Positions 13,984 to 25,657 of a stretch of DNA of 64,000 nt are shown in pieces (positions within the stretch are counted from its first letter, which is position 1; the number at the start of each line of letters is the position of its first letter). The position numbers and the translations under genes are program-made. Source of the stretch: Phytoseiulus persimilis (Eukaryota; Arthropoda; Arachnida; Mesostigmata; Phytoseiidae); NCBI GenBank assembly GCA_037576195.1, contig CM075104.1, positions 10,804,211 to 10,868,210 of the forward strand. Reading direction: 5' to 3'. The notes under the pieces are model-generated. The model worked only from the letters and a program-made list of their open reading frames with translations. It was not told the DNA's origin and made no database searches.

Positions 13984-14149
13984 ACCATCATCCATCCATT
14001 GATCCGTGGGTATATGCATGAATAGATTGATGGATCATGCATTATTGGCATTAGCCATCAGAGACTAATTTATCAATCTCCCCATATGGATAGATGGAAG
14101 GTTTAAAATGATGAATGTCGAAACTCCCTAGTTCTACTCATGAGCTTCC
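13984..14149. repeat. GGAT-rich dispersed repeat, copy A
   Basis: Shares order and wording with the segment at 22131-22316: CATCCATCCAT start, GATTGATGGATCATGCATTA, a CATATGGATAGATGG block and an AAACTCCCTAG..TCTA..CATGAG end. The CCATCCAT at the left and the GGATAGATGG at the right are imperfect inverted repeats, so this could be a small non-autonomous DNA element. No transposase coding is present. Confidence 0.6.
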
Positions 14150-17100
14150 CAGAAACACCGGAATGATATTCGGTGGCTCGCAGCCTAATCTTTCATTCAA
14201 TGTTATACATTAGCTCACATGGGACGAGTCAGGATTATTCCCGAATTTCGCGTGGCGCGCATCCTCCGTCAAACTCTGGCTTCCTGAAATCGATGGGGAT
14301 TCGTCGTATGGGGAGAGTTCGGCACGACCTGGATCGAGCGACTGCTCATTGCCGTTGAGTTGCAGCCACTCGAACATCTCGAGACACGTATCGAACTCGG
14401 GTGCACCGAACCCGTCTCTTTATGCTCGCGAGGAAGCGGCCTTGGCTCGAACAAAGAGCACGCGCAGAAACCGTCCGACGAGCACCGCCCTTGAACATAT
14501 TCTGAACATATTCAATTTCACGCCGAGGACCCCGAACTCACTCGACTGGGTCTAGACACACGCGGCGAGCTCCGTAGCCAGCTTCCAGGGTTATTTCCGA
14601 GGTCGATCCCTCTCCGACGAAGGTGCGAGTCCCAACGTGAAAAGGCTCTGAGGGGTGAACTGCCGGTCGTCCGACGGGATAACGGATGAAACGAGCCCGG
14701 ATCAGAGCGATTATTGTTCAGTTTGAACGAATCAGCCACTTTTTTGCCGAGTCAGCTGCGCACGGGACAGACTTCACTACCAGCTCAAGGTCATCTCGCT
14801 CATTTGCTCATGTATCGCTCTTTTCGCGCGACATTGCATTTCCATGCAACGAAAGCGAGCATTACGCTCCTCGCAACGTCTGAAAATCCGGCTCGCTGTC
14901 GAGGTCGCGTTTAGATATCCTCTCTACTTTGCTTCGTTGAAGGCAGCAGTCTCGACTCCATCAATCTCCACCGTTTCCCACACGGTGAGGAGATAGCGTG
15001 ATAATAGATTGATAGACCAGCGGCAGGACGCCGGCGGGCTCCAGCCGCGCGAGTCAAGCTTGTCTGGCAAGCCTTGCTCGGTTCCTTCGATTCCGCCTTC
15101 CTCGCTCAGGGAGTTCGAAGAGAGGGAGACGGCAGGCAACTGAGGGAGGGAAGAGCGACGCGTTGGGCCCTGATGACCTTTTTATTCGCCGGAGTCCTCC
15201 GGATCCTCACACTCTCCCCGTGCGGTTGTCAGTTAGTCAGTCATTCTCGCGTTAGTCACTTCTGCGAGTCCGTCAGTCAGACTGGATCTCCCTCTGGGGA
15301 ACGTCCTGGAACGCATGACGCTTTCTACCATTAAATCAGTCGGCAGGGGGAGCGAATGCCTTTTGTTACCTGAGACCCTGCTTCAATCCATTCGTAACTT
15401 TTCGTCTTCCAGGCGCAGGAGTCGCCCGAGCTGCTGGACCGCCCATCCGTTAGTTTTGCTCCTGCTCGCTCGGTTAATCATTCATCGGCCGGAACGTTCC
15501 TGGCCTGTCTCTCTCCCCCCTCTCTTCCTCTCTCTCTCTCTTTCTCTCTCTCCCTCTCTCTCTTTCTCTGGATTCCATGAACCTCGAATCTGACCGCGGG
15601 GAACGTCAATTCATGCTTCCAACCTGAGATGCGTGCCACATGAAAAGAACTCCGCTCGGTCGGTGATCTCTTATCGTCGTTACAGACGCCGATATCGTCC
15701 ACTCGAATCAAGCTCCTCTCAATGCTGTTCTGGACCTTCCCCCGGGCGTGAGTGCAAAACAAACTGCAAGGCTCCACTCGCTGCCACTGTCGAGGATATT
15801 TCGCCAGAAGCGTTGTTTCGCAGCGACAATACTCTCGACCGCCTGGTCCTCGGAGCTTCGTTTCCGGCGAGACTACGGGCGATGTAGAGTATCTTTCTCC
15901 TCATTGCTTCCCGGTGCTTCCACTGCTCAAGCTCGCTTATCTTATAACCTTAGTGTTTATCCTTTGTGTTATCTTTACGATGCACCTTGTTGACCCTGGG
16001 CAATGCCACAGTTTTTGCGGGAAACCGTTGCGCCATGAGAGGATGCGCAGTGATACAGCGCAGCGAACAAGTCCAGAGTCGTCCGATCCTTGCTCCGAAA
16101 CGCTTAGGTGGCGTGGTTGCTGACTTCCTGTCGTTCTTGGAACTTCGTCTCATGCGTTGAATAAGCGATGGCTGGAAGCGAGCGGCCTGCGTGTACGCAA
16201 GCTGGGAGAAGCTTACCACGCGTGGCAAACATCAGTTGAGATGGAAAAACGATATCCGGGAGTCAAACTCGTGCTTAAACGCTTCGATGAGGACCACAGG
16301 AGACAGATGGTGAGGCACTGAGCTCGGATGCGAGGGAACGAAGTGGCTGGCTGACGACGGGGGAATATTCTCCCCTAGAACAACATTTCCGACGCCCTTT
16401 GTGCTGCTCGAAAGATAAGACTGAAAAGTAGGCCGAAATAGAGGCTTTCTCTTCGCTCGCCTGCCCACTCAGTACGGCCGTTGGTTCCCAAGTGTGCGTT
16501 TCCCGCACGCGGGTAACGCGATTGCAGTGTCGCAGCCCCGTTCCCGGCTCGCAACTCCGTTTTTATGAAGATTTCAGAAGCAAAACTATGGAAACTTCGT
16601 CCCGGAATCAGGGCTCCGTTCCGAGGCCTATCGTCCAATACCTCTTCCTCCTCAGTGGTTGCTTTCCGAGCTCAGACGGCAACGGTTCTGCCTGAGCGTC
16701 AACCGACGGGGCACCGGCGGGTCACATAGTATGGACGTGGCACTATATAATCACGAAATGTTCCAATCGGGTGGACGGGAACGTTCGAGTCGGTAGCGCG
16801 GCAGAAATAATATACGCGATTCACGTCGGCCGGGACGCCATTTCCTGTTCCTATGACATTTAATGGTTACCTGGACAGCTGGCCAACAGAGAGGAAAAGG
16901 CCACTTCCGAAAAACAGGCGTCGGTAGGACGGAGAATCTTTCGCCGTTTGTACCATGATTTATTGATGGCCAGCGGGAGTCCGCCACGGGCGAGGCGACG
17001 TTGCCACTTGACCCGATTTGGCCCGCGGCCGCCGACCGCAAAACATGGGATTATTCCAGAATTCCGGGACCATGGGAACTTTCGCTTCCACCTTCCGTCT

Positions 17101-20100
17101 TCCCTCTCGCCGACTGCGACGAGTTTTGGCAGACGAAGCTCGGGAAAACGGCGTCGCCTCACTCATGAGATTTACGACGACGGAGAAGCAAGATTTCGCA
17201 TTTTCCAGAGCGAGTTGTACTACACGTCAACCTCGACGGCACGATAACCCGAAAAGGTTTCGCAATCGGTGAATACGAACTCGTTTCCGGTCGGTCGTTT
17301 CTCTTTCTTGATAACCGACGCGGTGGTCGAGCGGTCAGCGCGGTCCGATTCGATTATCCGAACGTCAGCGCAGGATACGCCAGGAGTGACAGCGACGACA
17401 CCACAGACGCGACTCTCCAAGGAACGATCGCAAGGATAGTCCGAGTTTTATTCGAGGACGAAGAGCAGACGAGGAGACGTACCGGAGACGACGCCGACAG
17501 AGACAGGGGTGACAAGCAACGAGAAGATCGAAATCGAGAGCAGCTTTTGTCCACGGAGACAGATCGGTCGCGTCGTCCATTGAGTTGATGAATCGGCAAT
17601 CTCGAATGAGACCTCGTTCTGAACCGCTGCACTGTTGTGTTCGTTACAGACTGCTCCGCGGGTTTTCAACCGGGAACCACAATGCACGACTCAGGCCGCG
17701 GAGATTTCTCCGGCGAGTGGATCGCATCTGGCTCGGGCATCTGCAGACAATAAACGGCAGAAGCATTCCTCTTCGATCCGACAACGAGCCCTCAATAGTT
17801 GGGGCCGTATGCGAGGGCCCGCGTTTGAGAAGCCAGAAGGAATCTCCCGCATCTCAACGTTTGAATGATCAGATATATGACCTGGAGACGTGGATCGTAA
17901 AGAAATGACCACGACGGACGCTCCGAGTGAGCTAACCACGACCCACCAACACAATTCTGGAGACATCGATCGAGAGATGGGAGACGATTCGGCGGAGCTT
18001 CGTGTACCGCACGCTCCAGGGACGCAGTGGGGGCATCATCTCAGAGCCCATCGATTTTAGACGGAACCGACCAAAAATGTTCACGTTACGGCTCTTGCAG
18101 ACATTTTTGGGGCACTTTCTAGACATTGATCGACCGAATAAGGGGCATGTTTTGCAATATAGTAATTTTCGGTCATCAATCGGCTATTTTGTCCGATTCC
18201 CTAGGAATGGTCTGGGAGCGCTCGTTACAGCGCCATTTCGAAGCCAGAAGCTTCGGAACGAGACCGCAACAAGCTCTCTAGCCTTGCCGGAGAGTGCACT
18301 GCGCGATTCCCCGAAAAATCACGTCTGCCGATTCCTTGATCGATGCTTCGAAAGTGCTCGAAGAACCCTCTCCAAGGGTCGCAGGAGCTCATTTTGACGA
18401 TGGAAACGGGAACTCACGAACGCAACACGAGCGAACTCGCTGGCTCAGCGTCCGCGGTGAGTCTTTCTTTTCGGTTCGCACTTCATAGGTATACGAGCGA
18501 GACACGAACCCAACGCGCAGGGCCATCAACGATGGAGCTCCATCAGCGGCAACGGCGTGACGAGGAAAAGACCCACCCAACAAACGCGTGAACGTCCTCG
18601 GTGGTTGAGTTACGACGTTTTGAGACCCAGTTCTGCCAGGCTCCTGTTCTGGCGGCGGCGTGAACGGGGGCGCTGTGGCTGGTTCCGTTGAGGCGAGAAG
18701 AAAGGAATAAGAACGGAGGAAGAGTTGCGATGGCGCACGCTGAGAGAGCGTTCTGGCACGCTCTGCTTTCCCGCTCTGATTGGTTGGTTCGTTGGCAGGC
18801 GAGATTGCCAGCGAAGGAGAACATTACATTGGAAGTTATTGGGCCCTGAAATCGGAGCGGAGGAACGCTCGAGAGGGAGAAATGCAGACGTAAAGAACAC
18901 GGACTGAACGTTCGATTGCCACCTCGCAAAGCCGACCTCGACGACCTGGTGCGGCCGCGTCAGCTGACTCTGCAAGATCCCCGCGGCATTTTAGCGCAAG
19001 CGAATACCGTCACGAATTCCACCACCAGTCACAGGAATCAGCGCGTTGCGGAAACGAGCAACACCGGCGGGGAAGATTCCCATTCATCTCAGCCGAGACC
19101 CGAGATCGAGGGCAAGCACGCATCAGCATCGTTCCTCATGGAAAAAGGCTCGAACTGTTCAAATAACCATGAAGTCCGTCCTGCAGCTCATATTTCCTCC
19201 AGTCCGTCGTTTCGCCGTTCCACGTTTCGTCCTAACCAACTGCGTTCCCATCCATGACCACCTCCCCGCAAGGGCGAACGAGAAGAATGGAATGACAGAT
19301 AATTCTGCGGACCTTGGACGTGGGGTTCGGGTCGAGTCGGACGTGGCTCGGTGCCTTTTCGGCTCGTTCTCATTCCAGGAAGAAAAAACACAACGAAACT
19401 CGTGCTCATTGCGGCTCGAGAGGAACAACTTCTATCTCAGAGTCTCGCGTCTGGACGCCCCACTGGCTTCAAATAAGTTTCGCTCGCCGTTTGGAGACGC
19501 TCGTTCGGTCCGTCCCCCTTCTGCCCTCCCTATATATATGTTCGTTCGTCTGTTGGGCGGCGACGTTGCGGGAAACGCGAGGCATCTTCTCGCTTCGGCT
19601 TCGCCTCTTGATGGCTCTTAACCGGATGTTGCGGCGGAAGTGTGCAAGATGCAAATTAGGCTCGAAGCTCGCTGCCTGCTCGGCTGACTGGCTGCCTCGC
19701 CGGCTGGCTGACACTCTGCGTGCGCGGGCTCCTTCCTCTGACCGAGCGGGCGGGAACGCTCGCGGTGGTATCTTATTGCGGGCCATCTGCCGCGCCCGTT
19801 AAGTGTCATTGACTCGATCCCCCGACGACAACTGCGAAAGCTCCGGCTCAAGCCTTTGGAGGGATTTATACGAGCATCATCGACTCTGCAGTTGTACCTA
19901 GCGCATGATAATCTCAACTTCCGCCGTAAACTTCACTCCTTCTCGGAATCACTCCACGACTCTCGAGACCCTTTTTTTGATTGGCTCGCGTTCCGCACCC
20001 GGCGGGAAACGTGCACGGAGGGCAGCCATCAGCGCGAAAACCGATCGTCGCCTGGGAAGGATTCGGGCGACGCAGCTTGCCACCTGGCGGCGAGCCGATG

Positions 20101-22130
20101 TGCTGCAGACATCGAGTAGCGCGTCCCGCAACAGTCGAGCAGCTCATCGCCGTCCACTTCGCTGTCTCCCGATTGTGCGACGAAGCCGAAGAATAGGTTT
20201 CATTCGAAGTTCCCCGGGAAGACACACGCTAGCCTTAAAATAGTTCGTCTGTTTTCGATAGCAGTGGACGTAGGACAACACCACAGCGTTTCATTTCCAA
20301 ACATCTGGTGGATTCTGGACTTGGAATGATTTTTCCGCTGCCGATAGCTGGGCCGATGACGCATCTTTCCCGTTTTCGTTAGCACCAATCAAGAAGCCTG
20401 GAGCGGCTCGAAAAGTACCTCCTTCCTCTCTAATCGTTCCACAAATATGACCGAGAGACTTCCAGAATCAACCAATGTAGTTGATATTGGCTCCTCGGGT
20501 GGGGTAAAGTATTCCATCGACTCGTCATCAGAAGAGGCGAGGATCGATCCCGAGCTCGGATTTGGCGACCGATCTGATCAGCCGCAACAAAAATCGCTGA
20601 TTCTTTGACGAGGTCTCGTCCGCGATGCATCCGCCCCCACATCCTCCGGTTCGGGCAACTTTTTTATGGCAAGAAGTTCTCAGATTCGTCGAAACTACGA
20701 GAATCTGGAGCTGCTGGGTCGATGCGACCTGGGCGGAGAAACTGAATGGAGAACCGACTTATGAGCAGGAGGAGGAAGGCTGAGGAAATTCTCGGCCTAC
20801 GATGACAACCCAGCACTGACCTGCGCGTTCCTCTTCATTGATCTGTTTCTGATGCGTCACTTTCGTGCGCTGATTGCTCCTCGACTCGAAACCAGAGCTG
20901 AAATAATTCCCCCCTGGGGGCTTCGCGAGTGACGCGCGGACACAATGGACTCCGACGATGGTTCCACTGGGAAAAATGAACGTCGGCGGGAAAGTAAATG
21001 CTTGGGGAACACCTCCATAGTGCAAATCCGTCACGCGTGCGGCATGGACTTGGCTGCTGGCAGTAAACTCTGGATTTCCAGAGAAGTCGATGACTGCGAA
21101 ACACGCGAGTTTCTGGCTTGCCGTGGCCTGTCTTCACCCGGAGAAAGTTCTCCTCGGATTCCCCGAGATTTCGCAGCAGAGCCCTCCGGAACGGATACGA
21201 TATTCAGGCTTAACTTAAAATAGTCGACCATCTATGACTATGAGTGTTGTTGCAGTCTGGAGCACCGAGGTCCGCTCAGCGGCGATAGGCCGATTGCTTT
21301 CGAAGCGGGCAGAGACAGCGAAAACCAGTCGGCTATCACGAGTCCCGGAATGCGCTGGAATCCAATACAGTTTGTCCTCAATTAATCGAGGAGCGAGCCG
21401 AGGTTTCGAGTCACTTCCCGAGCGTTCCCACCTCGAGTGAGGCTGTTTCGAACGGTAACACAACTCGTGTCGCTGTTGTGACATTCGAGCTGGAATTCGT
21501 AGTTCCTCAGATTGTGAGTGAGGAACTTTTTCTTTTAGACCGGTGCAGTCCCATCCGGCAAACACAGAGATTAGAAATTCAAGCGACGATCTGCTTTCAT
21601 TAACGATGATGTATTCCACGATGAGCCCTCTGAATCGTAGAGGATAGGCGGTTGAGAAGCCAACGATGGAGATATAAGCACCCCAAGACATCTCGACATG
21701 AGTAGAGTTTATTTTATATGCACCGCTGCAGCGGCAATCCTTTATGAGGAACGCCAGAGCATCGGGCGGAAACCGTGGGTTAGCGCAAAGGCCAAAGCCG
21801 ACTCTCGGCGTTTGAGCCCGCTGGTGGCGAAACAGCAGAGCAGCCAACAGCGACGGCGGCGGAAGCGGCGGCCAAGCGACCTTGGTGAATTATTAAAGCC
21901 GAGTTCGGTCGGGAGTGAAGAGAGTCACCTTAGCATAAGCTCCTGGGACCATAAGAGTTAGTTTTATTCGCTAATAGCCTTGATTAGCTCCGAAGCATTC
22001 CAGTCACGCTTCCAGGCTGTGATGATTGTTCAACCTTCTTCCATCTTATATTTATTGGCAACCCGTCTCTTGTTCTTTTTCGGAGTGACGATACAGAGAG
22101 CGTCTTCCCCGGCATCATTCCCCTATTAAT
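14150..22130. other. Gene-poor interval
   Basis: No known gene recognised. Contains a long CT microsatellite at 15507-15569. A minus-strand 210-codon frame at 21215-21847 and plus-strand frames at 19046-19802 are the longest, but none carries a family signature I can defend. Confidence 0.5.
15507..15569. repeat. CT-rich microsatellite
   Basis: About 60 bp of interrupted (CT)n with CCC and TTT interruptions on the plus strand. Confidence 0.85.
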
Positions 22131-22316
22131 AACGATCATCCATCCATCCATAGATTCGAGGATGAATGAATGCCTAGATCGATGGATAATGCATTAATGC
22201 CATGAGAACTGATAAACACAGCCGTCAGAAACTCTTCTATCCATCTCCCGATATGGATGGATGGGAGGCACGAAATGCCTAATGCCTAAACTTCCGGGCT
22301 CTAATAATGAGTTTTC
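22131..22316. repeat. GGAT-rich dispersed repeat, copy B
   Basis: Second copy of the element at 13984-14149, same orientation. It begins ATCATCCATCCATCC, continues GATCGATGGATAATGCATTA and reaches CGATATGGATGGATGGG before a homologous tail ending near AATAATGAG. The left CCATCCATCCAT and right GGATGGATGG are inverted. The copies differ by many substitutions and small indels, so the insertions are not recent. Confidence 0.6.
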
Positions 22317-25007
22317 AGGTAATCAGGGAATCCGCCGGTGCTGGTACCAGCAGTGATCGGGCGACGCATCGTTCCATGAATCCCTCACGAGGTCAAACCA
22401 AATGTACCAAAGGTACCGTGCGTGCTGCATTGTGAAAACCCGAGCTTCTTCAGAATCGAGCGGAGGGAATTCCTCCCCTCGCCACGCCACTGAGTGAGGA
22501 ATGGTAATTAACGTATTTTTGGATGCGTATATGATAGTTCGATGCTGGCCGCGGTCAGTGGACAGTCATATGATCATGCGTTCAGCGCAGATGTGACGGA
22601 GAACATGATTCAGGGGAGTCTCTACGTCAGCAGCTATTCATAAAGTCGGTCAAAGAATCACGGCCGCGTTTCTCAGTCGAATCATCATTGCACTGATGTG
22701 ACCTTATCAGTGCCGTTAGAAATCTTTCGCCATCTTCGAGAAATTCAAGGGCGGAATCGTTCCAGATCGTAGGTGAAGACACCGGAACGGTGACTGAAGG
22801 GGGAGGGTACGTCACAATCGAAGGTACTACACTGTTTGTGTTCGGAGCAGTGTCCCTCACGGCCACTATTCAATAAGTGGGCTCAGGTATCTTCATTACC
22901 CACTGTATGTCTTGGAAGGGGTCGGACCGAATCGACCAAAGGTGCCGTACACATCGTGCTGCACCCTGAGCAGGTCCGGATTCGGTGGTTCAGATCGACG
23001 CCATGGCGAGTGCTCTAGCTTAGAGTGCGCAATCGAATTATATTCATGTTTTCCGATGCTCAGATTGCTCAGAGTAAGATCGGTTCCCTATAGCCGCTTG
23101 ACTTGGTTTACCCATTGCTTGTCTGAAGTTGGATGACCATTCTTGTACTTATTTTTCATCCTCAATTAGATGGACTCGAAAGGCTGGTGGCTAAGACTGA
23201 GGGAGGGAGGTTATTCGAAGAACTCCAAACGAACACTAGCGAGCCTTGGCCCCTGAGAATCCTTCACGAGACCAACTCAGACTCATGTGAGCACTTCCAT
23301 GCGAACAGGGAGGCCAGCAGTCTTCGGTTCTGCTTTCCCTGTTGGCGGAGTGGTCGAACTCGAATGCTTCTACTAATGAGTGAAGAGGATCTCAGACCGC
23401 CGCTCTTGAAGCAACTGTCGTGTGAACTCGTCGCATGAACAACTGAATCCCTTGAGCCAATTCCTATAACGGTGCACAGAGCGGAAAACTTCTCGAAACG
23501 TGTCGCGTGGCCCTGTAACATCATGAACCCCTGTCGTGGACACCTTCCTTTCGTCGCTAATTCATGTCTCATTCGGTGATCTTGAACTCCGGTCAACCTC
23601 CTGGCGCCCTCTACAGGGAACACGAAACTTGGCATGCACGTGCAGTTCCCGACAACTCCCTGCCAGCGACTGCTCCGGTCTGCTTGACGGTACGCTCGTC
23701 TGACCGACTGACGGGTCGTCTGACCTACTGGCCGACCATCCACTATCAGTCCTTGCAGCCTGTGCAGCCGCTCGCCATTCGGATATTGCCCTATTCCATC
23801 ATCTGGAGCTATTGTTGGAGCAAATGGCATGCAGCCAGCAGAGGGCCGCGGCCTCTGGGTCGTAAATGCTCACTGCGAGTGCGACCGGAAGGAATTTTCC
23901 GCTCCTCGGAAAAATTCACAATCGCTCCGAGACACAACAAGACTGCCGACCGCAGCTCACCGGATTGCTTCTTCCCGGTCTGTTTCTTCTTCCTACTCTC
24001 CCCGGCCGTCCTCACTCTCGACTGTTTCCGCAAGCATTATCTAATCATTGTGAGTAGCTAGCCGGCACGACTCCGACACAAAGCGTCTCGCAATGGAGTT
24101 ATGGCATATATCGGCTTCAGGAGCTAGTTGTCCTCTTTGTCGCTCTCTCCGACCGTGAAGTTTCTTCTCGGGCGATTCTTGTCGAGCAGTCGTCAGAGGA
24201 GAAAGGACAGTTGGGTGGATCAAAATAAAGAGACTGGGTGGCTCTTCGGCTGTACGTACATGTAATCTTTCCATAGCGAGGAACGACTCCGAAGAACTTC
24301 CCGTATAGTTCATGCACCTCCAAGACGACTGCTGTTTGCCGCGATATATCGGAGTGACGATATTTATATCTATTTTATGTAATCAGGATATCACAGCTGA
24401 CTTTATTGTTGCCGTTGAGACGAGCGCCAACATATAATAGCAAGCCTTGCTGACTCCGATCATTTGAAACTCGGAGGTGTGCCATCGAAGTGAGTTACTT
24501 ATGATGTCAGGAGTGATACTTTTCGCCGACTGATATAGCGTTCGAAACGGAACCGAAAGAATCACTTCGTTCGAGCCTCTGATGCCCAGCCCTTATATTT
24601 AGTACATTCTGCATCCATTGAAGCAGGGCAAGGCATCCTTGGCCCTCCCAACGGTCCGCCCCGGGCGACACCTTTCAGGGCAAGCATTTCGGTGTGCAGG
24701 TGTTTTCAGCACCGCTTTTGATCCCGAAATTAGTGGACACGGGGCTCATACATGGTGGCATGTTTTTGGCGGGAATTTTCGAGCCTGATTGTATTCCGGC
24801 CATAACTCTGTTTATATTCTTATATTTCCCTAGAAATGAAAGAGTTGAATCAAACGTTAAAGGATTCCGGGGAAAGTTATCGGGGAACGTCAGCTTTTAT
24901 TGTGTCGGACTCATGTTTGTCGCATCCGACGCGTGGAAGGAAGCCGGTCATTCGCCGAAAAACCGTCTGAGGTTGTCTCGTTTTGAGAATTGCCGGTGTC
25001 GAGAGTG
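22317..25007. other. Gene-free stretch
   Basis: Nothing recognised. Open frames on both strands are short and overlapping (the longest, minus 23264-23830, has no family motif). Confidence 0.5.
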
Positions 25008-25023
25008 ATTCTGGCGGTGCGCA

Positions 25024-25087
25024 CCCATTCGCCTGAAATCCTATTGGCCTGAAAACCCATTCGCCTAAAAACCCATTGGCCCGAATT
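25024..25087. repeat. Left arm of foldback element, four 16-bp units
   Basis: Units read CCCATTCGCCTGAAAT, CCTATTGGCCTGAAAA, CCCATTCGCCTAAAAA and CCCATTGGCCCGAATT. Confidence 0.85.
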
Positions 25088-25544
25088 CTTCGAGAGCTTT
25101 CTAAGCGAGAGCGAAGCTTCTACGCGCAGCGCGGAGCCGTCGCGCTATCAAGCGGCATCTCGTTCCCTCCAGATAGCTTGCTCTACATGACAATGACCAG
25201 GATGGTATGCTTCATTCTATCACTGAAAGTCTCAATTATAATTTCACACTGTTATTCACCCGGCAAACCTACAATTGTATCATGTTCCCTGTAGTTCCAT
25301 GGAACACTACAGCCGTAACATTAATTCGAATCTCACACTCGTGCAGAGAATCGGGAGTTTACCTACGAGCGGACATCGATTTCCGAATCGCCCGAATCCA
25401 TTTCCAGAGCACTCTTAAGTTCCAATCCCAATTTTCCGAGAGTTCGAAATCCCGAAGTCCGGAAATTCGTGTCTATTTGTCTACCCGTCTGCGGGATCAG
25501 CGCTGCGCCTAGAAGCCTTGCTAGCCCAGAAAGTACTCTCTGAA

Positions 25545-25640
25545 TTTTCGGGCAAGCCGGTTTTCAGGCTAACGGGTTTTCAGGTCAATGGGTTTTCAGG
25601 CCAATGGGTATTCAGGCGATTAGGATTTCAGGCCAATGGG
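25545..25640. repeat. Right arm of foldback element, six inverted 16-bp units
   Basis: On the minus strand the units read CCCATTGGCCTGAAAT, CCTAATCGCCTGAATA, CCCATTGGCCTGAAAA, CCCATTGACCTGAAAA, CCCGTTAGCCTGAAAA and a diverged CCGGCTTGCCCGAAAA. The outermost unit of each arm is the best match to the other, and the innermost units are the most diverged. Confidence 0.85.
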
Positions 25641-25657
25641 CTGTGATCATTCTGGCG

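Larger units (their letters stand above)
25017..25648. mobile_element. Foldback-type non-autonomous DNA transposon
   Basis: About 632 bp bounded by inverted arms made of tandem 16-bp units of the type CCCATTGGCCTGAAAA. The left arm has four units in direct sense; the right arm has six units in reverse sense, so the ends can fold on each other. The unique middle (about 25090-25544) has no recognisable protein. The 9-mer ATTCTGGCG stands just outside both ends (25008-25016 and 25649-25657), reading as a 9-bp target-site duplication. Arms built of short tandem repeats with 9-bp duplications are known for Drosophila FB elements and for Mutator-like elements; the family assignment here is inference. 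Confidence 0.75.

Noticed and set aside
21215-21847. 210-codon minus frame with a stretch vaguely like a Reeler domain (PLRFRGLIVEY, a single Cys, VPHSQSE)
   Set aside because: Only a loose pattern over some 40 residues, no signal peptide, no paired Cys and no partner exon; too weak to call.
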